Below are positions 7,737 to 15,200 of a DNA stretch of 64,000 nucleotides, piece by piece. Position 1 is the stretch's first letter. The number at the start of each line of letters is the position of its first letter. Source of the stretch: Saprospirales bacterium. Lineage in GTDB: Bacteria; Bacteroidota; Bacteroidia; Chitinophagales; Saprospiraceae. A program made the translations under genes and the position numbers. Below the pieces are notes generated by a model. That model had not been told where the DNA came from. It ran no database searches and saw only the letters and a list, made by a program, of their open reading frames with translations. The DNA lies in the NCBI GenBank assembly GCA_016711045.1, contig JADJTT010000003.1:434001-498000 (forward strand). The letters run 5' to 3'.

Positions 7737-8321
7737 TCAATAAAAACAGGACAAAAATCGCTCCAGGTTGGACCGATGTGCATCACTCACCTGCCTATAG
7801 CCCAGTGACTTCCTCCGCTTTTTTATCATATCCTGGATCATTCCTTTATCCGTATTCGGTATTTTTTTTACGGATCCACTTACAATTTCGGCTAATAAGG
7901 CAATTTCGAGATCCGACTTTTCATCGGTGTCCAGCGATTGAAAAACAAGCTTGATAACCAGGTCAAAGTCGTTCAATGGGCTATAATAAAGGCTTTGAAC
8001 CGCCGGAAATTGGTCGGCTAAGCTTTCCTCTTTATCGGGAAAAGCAACCCGGGTATTATAGCTATCCACCAAAAACTTCAGCGCCTTTTCTGATCTTACT
8101 TTCCCTAAAGCCATAAAAGCCGATCGGCGAACCTCTACAGACTGCAGGGTATCCATTGCTACTTGGATTAAGGAATCCACCCACTGATCCTTATCCTTTT
8201 CCAGTTGTTCGATCTGACTCACAAACTCATCGATATTATTGGAATAGTCCGGGCTTTGACAATAGGTCAAATGGCTTCCCAAGAGCATACAGCCCAGTAT
8301 AAACCAGCTTGAATACTTCAT
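7737..8321 (-). CDS. Exported HEAT-like repeat protein, unknown function
   Basis: 194 residues. The first 21 residues (MKYSSWFILGCMLLGSHLTYC, then QS) are a signal peptide, with a Cys at its end that could be a non-canonical lipobox. Residues about 45-95 (VDSLIQVAMDTLQSVEVRRSAFMALGKVRSEKALKFLV, in two helices) look like one HEAT repeat, and a second possible one follows. I recognise no enzyme motif. It ends at the bidirectional terminator shared with tRNA-fMet. Upstream lie two CCGGGT palindromes (8368-8490). Confidence 0.6.
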   Translation of the reverse strand: MKYSSWFILGCMLLGSHLTYCQSPDYSNNIDEFVSQIEQLEKDKDQWVDSLIQVAMDTLQSVEVRRSAFMALGKVRSEKALKFLVDSYNTRVAFPDKEESLADQFPAVQSLYYSPLNDFDLVIKLVFQSLDTDEKSDLEIALLAEIVSGSVKKIPNTDKGMIQDMIKKRRKSLGYRQVSDAHRSNLERFLSCFY

Positions 8322-8367
8322 ATTTTACTTTTTTGGTGGATGAACAAGTTACGGAATCCTGCCTACA

Positions 8368-8490
8368 CCGGGTGACTAAGTGACCCGGCGAAGGCTGCGG
8401 GTGCAAAAATCGGCGAAAACACCTGTATTTTCAAGCCTTTGAATGATTTTGTCGGCCGATTGGATTGACCGGGTGACTAGTGACCCGGTC
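8368..8490. repeat. Two copies of a CCGGGTGACTAgTGACCCGG palindrome
   Basis: Copy one: CCGGGT at 8368-8373 pairs with ACCCGG at 8383-8388. Copy two: GACCGGGT at 8467-8474 pairs with ACCCGGTC at 8483-8490 around an ACTAGT core. The two are about 100 bases apart. The second copy overlaps the stop codon of the PPTase gene, so it may terminate that operon. Confidence 0.7.
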
Positions 8491-9160
8491 ACTTAGCTGA
8501 AATAAATGTCGAAATCATCTCCCTTTCCCGCTTCCACCAGCCCTCGAATCGCGTTGATAATGAATCAACTTCCGCAAAAACGGGATTCCACTCCCCCGAA
8601 TCTTCCCGGGCTTCCAACTGCACCTCGATCTTCCTCGGGTGCAATTTCATTCCCTCCCCCGTTGCTTTCATGACGGATTCTTTTACGCACCAAAGAAGAT
8701 TGACATAGATGTCTTTTTGATCTGGGGGAATATCAGCAAGAAGACCTAGCTCCCTATCTAAAAAATAATCGGAAAGAAATGCAGGGCTCCGCGGCTCGAT
8801 CAACTCAAGGTCGCAACCGATAGCCACTTGCCCGGTAGCGACCACCGCAATAGCATGCCCGGCGCGATGACTGATGCTCAGGGAACAGGGCTGAATATCC
8901 CCCTCAAAATGCATTTCGGGAGCGCCATTGCTCCCGCGCAAAATAGCCAGTGTCTGTGGACTGAAGTCTATTCCTTTTTTTTCCAAAAAAGCACCCATGC
9001 AAACCTTAGCTGTCCAACGGCCAAGGAGCCAGTCGTTGCGGCGCTTTTCGAATTTCAAACTCTCCAGGAAATGGCGCTCTGACGGATGCAGCCAATCCAG
9101 GTGAAAGGGAAGGTCCGTAATGGTCTGATGGCTGTAGTGAACAGGGGTGAGATCTTTCAT
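8489..9160 (-). CDS. Sfp-type 4'-phosphopantetheinyl transferase
   Basis: About 223 residues from the ATG at 9160. An upstream in-frame ATG at 9217 would translate the tandem TGATAGGGAT repeats and is unlikely. Family motifs are the Mg-binding IGCDLELIEPRS and WCVKESVMKATGEGM (W-x-x-KES-x-x-K), plus SISHRAGHAIAVVA. The enzyme moves phosphopantetheine from CoA to carrier proteins in the cytosol. It is the last gene of the unit acyl-CoA dehydrogenase, megasynthase, PPTase, so the five ACP domains next door are its likely substrate. These have Thr instead of Ser at the attachment site, which makes the specificity of this PPTase interesting. Confidence 0.93.
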   Translation of the reverse strand: MKDLTPVHYSHQTITDLPFHLDWLHPSERHFLESLKFEKRRNDWLLGRWTAKVCMGAFLEKKGIDFSPQTLAILRGSNGAPEMHFEGDIQPCSLSISHRAGHAIAVVATGQVAIGCDLELIEPRSPAFLSDYFLDRELGLLADIPPDQKDIYVNLLWCVKESVMKATGEGMKLHPRKIEVQLEAREDSGEWNPVFAEVDSLSTRFEGWWKREREMISTFISAK

Positions 9161-9167
9161 AGATCTG

Positions 9168-9258
9168 ATTGATAGGGATTGATAGGGATTGAAAGGGATT
9201 GATAGGGATTTTCCCAATCCCTTTCAATCCCCCCTTAATCCCTTTCCAATCCCTCTAT
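9168..9258. repeat. Inverted array of a TGATAGGGAT unit
   Basis: Four tandem copies of a 10-base unit (TGATAGGGAT and variants) occupy 9172-9212. Four to five copies of its complement (AATCCCTTTC and variants) follow at 9213-9258. They form a long imperfect hairpin between the megasynthase stop and the PPTase start. Confidence 0.75.
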
Positions 9259-12200
9259 ATACCAAAAATCGCTTTCAACGCCTTATTCTTCTCCTCATCC
9301 ACATTCCCCGGTAACGCCGAAGTCTGATATCCGGCTGCTGCCAGGTAAATTACTCCGTTTTTATCGACAATGGTAATATCGTACGTCTCTCCTTTTGGTC
9401 TACCACCGCAAAAAGCCGTGCCTGTGCGTTGGGTGTGTGGAAGAACCGTACATGCCCCCACCGCCGCAGGCAAACCCATCCGGTCGTGCCGACCCATCTC
9501 AATCAGGCCTGCAGCTTGAAAACAGGTCTCGATATGCCTCGGCATCGCCAGTAAGGAAGCCTTTTCCGGGACGTGGTTGGCAGGGAGGGCTTTGGCCATC
9601 AGTGCCACCAAGCGATCACCTTCGGTCCAGGCATTTTCCAATACCTGATAGGCTGGGCCGTGGAAATATAGCTCGTAAATATTGGCGGCGGCGACTCCTC
9701 CTTTCTTCGCCTTTGGCTTAAGGTCAAGGCTTTGTGGCTCGCCCTCCGGGCGCTTGGTCAGGCGGACTTTTCCGTGAAAGTGATCCGTAACCTCTTCTTC
9801 CTCCTTCCCATGTAGCTTGCGGGTGCCGAATAGCACACAGTGGCCAATTAGGTCGTCGCCTTCGGCCGCCACGAAGTAGCGGACGTATACAGTTCTCGGC
9901 TCCGAACGGTAAAACTTGAACGGGCTGTGAAATTCGACCTCAAACACCTCCTCTACGCGCCAATCGGGATAAAGCGTACGGACAGCTTCGGCCATGGCCT
10001 CTATGCCCATCACTCCCGGCAGCACAGGTGTGCTGCTAATCTCATGATCATAAAGGAAAGCCTGCTCTTTCGGGTTGAATTCACCGGATACGACGAAGCC
10101 TTTGTACAATCCAGCATTCTCCACTTGCTGGATCATCAATCCTCCGTTCTTCTGAATTACCTCATTCATTTTCTCCAGATCAACGCCTCCATTCGGTTCA
10201 AATTCTTCCAGCATGAGGCCCAGCGATTGGGCAACCACCATTTCCGTGGTTTCATTGCAAGCTGCAAGCGCTTTCTCCAGGAATCCAATCCCCGCATCGG
10301 GCGGCAGCATGTCGATCCCGGCTGCTTTCATGATCGTGGGGATTGAGCCCCGCGAAGCCATGCCGATCGCATCCCAAGCTGTCCAGTCGAGGGCAATGCC
10401 GATGGTGTCGGGCCGGGTTGTTTTCAGGTTGGACATGCTTTTGCACAGGAAATCGTTGGCGGCGCTGTAATCGGTCTGTCCAGCGTTTCCAAATCGTCCG
10501 GCGATGGAGCTGAACACCACGATGCGCCCGATCGGAAAATCGCCCAGCGAGGTCATCATGTTGTACCAACCATCTGCCTTCACGTCAAATACCAGGTCAA
10601 ACTCGGCGGTCGACTTGTTGGGCAGCAACTGGCTGATCTCCAACCCGCCGGCATGCATCAGTACGTCGATACGCTTGCTTTCCTTGCGGATATTCTTCAT
10701 CACCTTGGCCATGTCTTCGCTGCGAAGCAGGTTGACGCTGTGGTAGTGCGTTTTCCCTCCCACACTTTCGATGGCTTCTACTGCCTGTAGGGCCGCATCT
10801 TTGCGTTCAAGTCCGGCGAGTGTTTTTTCAATCATCACCGGGGTGACCTTCTTGCCCTCTGCGGTCAGGCGGGTGAACAGGGCGCGCTTGAGGCCTTCTT
10901 TATCGGTGCGGAACAGTTGCAGGTCGGGATCGCCCGGATCGGGTTTCTCGGCCAAATCGAGCAGATGGAATGTCCCTCCACCCACTTTTCGGGCCAGGTC
11001 GGCAATGATGGCGCTCACAATACTTCCGGCGGCGCCCGTAACGAGGAATACGGAATCGGACCCAAGTTTCAATTTTTCCGCTTCCACCGGCCAGGGTTGT
11101 ACCTCCAGCCCGATCGTCCAGCGTTGGTCGTCGAAATAGCCAATTTCCACGATACCCGGATCGTATGCCAGCTCATCGAGCAAAGCCTTCAGGAGATCTG
11201 CCGGCTTTTTGATGTCTCCAAAATCGACCACCTTCGCCAGCGTTTCGGGGTGCTCCCGTTTGTAGGATTTTGTGAATCCGCAAACCGCGCCGCCAAGCGG
11301 GGAAATGGCGCCTTTTTCATCATATCCAAACCGGCCACCCAGGCGGGTTGCCGATAAGAGGAAAGGCGCTGTATCCTGTGTGCGGGTGATCGTACGCATA
11401 GTGGCGTGCAGCAGCTTAACATGGCGGTGGGTAAGGGCTTTCCATTCTCCAAAATTCAATTCCGACGCGGGCTGCACTACATCCAAAGACGAGAACCAGT
11501 ATACGCCATCGACCGGTTGTTCGGCGATCCAGTTCTGAAGTTGTTGCTCGAGTTCATCCCGCTCGGCAGCCGGATTGAGAACCTGCACCCGGGCCTTGCG
11601 TTTTTTCAGCTCTTTTTCCAGGGCCTTTCCGGCACCTGCATCGTCCGACATCAGCAGGTACAACCCTCCTTCCCGGATTTCTACGCCGGTGGGCTTGCAA
11701 TATTCCAGCCCCGGGCGCAGTTGAGCCACAGGCACCCGACGGAGTACCTTCATGGCTTCTGCTTCGCTTCCGGTTATGGTACCTTCTGGAATGGCCACTG
11801 CCTGAGACGTTTCCGCAACTGAACTTACCGTTGCTCCTCCCCCACTTGTCGCAGGGCGACGGTCGAGTACAAACTGGACGATGTGATTCAGGGTCGGGAA
11901 CTCCGACAGATCAATAGAATCATCCCGGGGAATATCGTATTCGCCGCGTATTTCGGCAAAAAGTTCCGCCTGTTTGACGGTGTCGATACCCAGGTCGGCC
12001 TCCAGGTCCAGATCGGGATCCAGCATATCCTTGGGATAACCCGTTTTCTCCGCGATGAGGTCTAGTACCCTTTCCAGAACGGCTGCATCGGTCGAACCAG
12101 CTTTCGGGGCAATTGCCGGAGAAGCTTCAATGGGTGCAGCCGGTGCGGGCATGGTCTTAGATACATCCACTTTTGCCGCCAGGTCTGGTCTTCTTTCCAA

Positions 12201-15200
12201 TACAAACCCAACAATGTGATTCAATGTCGGAAACTCGGATAGGACCAGGTCATCTTCACGAGGAATATCGTATTCGCCGCGTATTTCCGCAAAAAGCTCC
12301 GCCTGTTTCACGGTGTCGATACCCAGGTCGGCTTCGAGGTCCAGGTCGGGATCCAGCATATCTTTCGGATAACCGGTTTTTTCGGAAATCAGGTTGAGTA
12401 TGGTTTCCAGTACCTCGTTGCTTTCCACCGCGGTTTCCTCCTTGCGAGCCGGAGCCGGAATAGGAGCCGGCACAGAGGCCTTGACTTCTGCTTTTGGCGC
12501 TACGGGCATCGCGGGCGCTGTGGCCAGATCAGGGCGCTTGTCGTATACAAATTGAATGATGTGGTTCAGTGTCGGGAAATTGGACAGATCCACAGAATCG
12601 TCGCGGGGGATGTCATAATTTTCCCGGATCTCGGCAAATAGTTCGGCTTGTTTGACCGTATCAATACCCAAGTCGGCTTCGAGATCGAGGTCGGGATCCA
12701 GCATATCTGCAGGATAGCCTGTCTTTTCGGCAATCAATGCCAGGACCGTCTCCATCACCGCAGAGGTCTTTGCGACCGGCGATGGCGTGGAGGCAGGGGC
12801 TGCGGCTACCACTTTGGGAGGGGCAGCTACCGGTGCAGTGGCGAGTTCAGGTCGCTTGTCATACACAAACTGAACGATATGCTTCAGGGTGGGGAAATCG
12901 GCGAGTTGCACGGTATCATCCCGTTCAATACCATATGCACTGCGCACTTCGGCGAAGAGTTCGGCTTGCTTGACCGTGTCGATTCCGAGATCGGCTTCCA
13001 GGTCTAAATCGGGGTCGAGCATATCTGCGGGATACCCCGTTTTTTCGGCGATCAGTTGGAGTACTTTCTCCTGTACGCCGTCGGCCGAAGGAACCGGTAC
13101 GTCAGCGACTACTTGCGTGGGAGCGGTTGCAGGCGCCTGGATTTGCGTTTTCAGCTCCGGTTTCTTATCGAAAACAAACTGAATGATATGCCGAAGGGTC
13201 GGAAAATCACTGAGCAGGATACTGTCATCCCGCTCAATGCCGTATAGCTCGCGGATATCTGCGAAGAGCTCGGCCTGTTTGACGGTGTCGACACCAAGGT
13301 CGGCTTCCAGATCTAAGTCGATATCAAGCATATCGGGCGGATAGCCTGTCTTCTCGGCGATCAGTTCGAGGATAGCCGTTTCAACGGCATTTGTGGCGAT
13401 GGGTGCATCGGCCACCATCGCTACTTCAGGTTGGGGTGCGAGTTCTTCTTCTACGACCAAAAAACCATTTTCCTTGCCGTTGGGCGAATGAAAATTAGGG
13501 GCGAGGCTCGGCTCTGCGATCCGCAGATTGCGCATATAGACTTCAAGTGATGGCGACGTTTTGTCGCTAATGGAACGCAACCAGTTATTCCATTTCTCCT
13601 GATCGGCGATGCGATATTGATAGCCCAGTTCGTCCGGTTTCCGGTGGCGGCCATCGGGGGTTGGTACCCACCGCATCAGGCACATGCTGATCTGCGAACC
13701 AAATCCTGCGGCCAGGCGGAGGGCATAGGTGACCGGGTAGGCTCCTCCCTTCGACAGATTGAGCATGCCGAGTTCCGGGTCTATTTCTTTAAAGTTGGCG
13801 ACCGGAGGCACAATGCCTGTCTCGATCGATTTGATGCCGAGTACATCCTCAATACCCACTGCCATGGCATGGCCGGTATAGCCTTTGGTGTTGGCAATAA
13901 CGATCTTGTCGGCCGAATTTTGGAACACATGGCGCAGGGCATGCACCTCCGCACTGGCACTGCCGCCCCGGGCGGGGGTGTAGGTTTCGTGGGAAATAAA
14001 GACGGTTTTGCCGGCAATTTCATGGCGGTCGATGCCCCAGTCTTTTTCCGACTGGTCGATCATTTCCGCCATGACGCCTTTGATGTGCTCCACATCCAGT
14101 CGGGTGCCGTGGAAGGCGCTGTTGGCTGAGATCGCGCCCAACACCTCGCAGATGGGACTCAGTCCTCTTTCCCGGGCTGCTTCCCCTGATTCCACGACCA
14201 CAGCTGCGCTGCCCATCCCGATGATCATACCATGGCGGCGGCGGTCGAAAGGCAGGGCGGCATCTTCGATGCGCTCGTCGGTGGCGGCGGCGCCGCTGGC
14301 CAGGAATCCGCTGGCAAACCAATCCAGGGTTTCCTCACTCGTAATGTCATCGGCCGAAAGGATGATCACCCGGCGGCATTTGCCGGCTTCGATCCAGGTT
14401 TTGGCCAGGCCCATAGCCATGGTTCCACTGGCGCAAGCGGCATTCATGTGGATGTTGGGGCCGCGGGCGCCGATGTATTCGGCAAATTGGGAGTGCCCCA
14501 TGCCCAATACCCGGAACAGGAAACGACGATCGAAAATATAGGGGTTGTCTTCCCTTTCTTTTTGGATGGCAGCGATTTGGGCATCCACTTGTTTGACAAG
14601 TCCGGATGCATCACCGGCAGCTGCCAGTTTTTGCCGAATGTCGGAGAGCAATTCGAGCTGCTTTTTCCGGCTCTGGTCTTCGTGGTAGCGCCTGATCTCA
14701 CTGGCGTAGGCATTGTAGCCCGGGAAAGCCGATGCGAAGATGATGCCCGTATCGTCCCGAAGCGCCTCTGGCAACAACCACCGGTCGGGCAGTTTGGATC
14801 CGGTAGAAGTCGTCTTGTACGACATGGACAACGGGATACCTGCATCGCGCATCGCGTCGATCCCCGCGCCGATAGCCAGCATGGTCACAACGTCCAGGGC
14901 GTGGGTGCGTTCCTCCGGAAAATCGAAATCACGTACCAGGTCGAGGTTGAGTTTTTGGCCGGCCAGTTTGATGACGTCTTTGGTTTTGTCGATGGTCTCA
15001 AACCGCGGTCCACCTTTTCCTGTTTTGACCAGTCGCGTAATATTTTTATCGACCATAGCCTGCTGCAAATGATCGGGGATGGGCATGATAAATTGATCCC
15101 CATTCAGTATCCGGGCTACGTTCGAGTCTTTAAACACGCCGTCGACGCCGGGCAACCCAATGGCGGCGCCCGTAACCCATACCTCCCGGGTTTTCACCGG

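Noticed and set aside
9161..9217. Upstream start of the PPTase
   Set aside because: The added 19 residues are just translation of the TGATAGGGAT repeat array; the family begins at the ATG at 9160.
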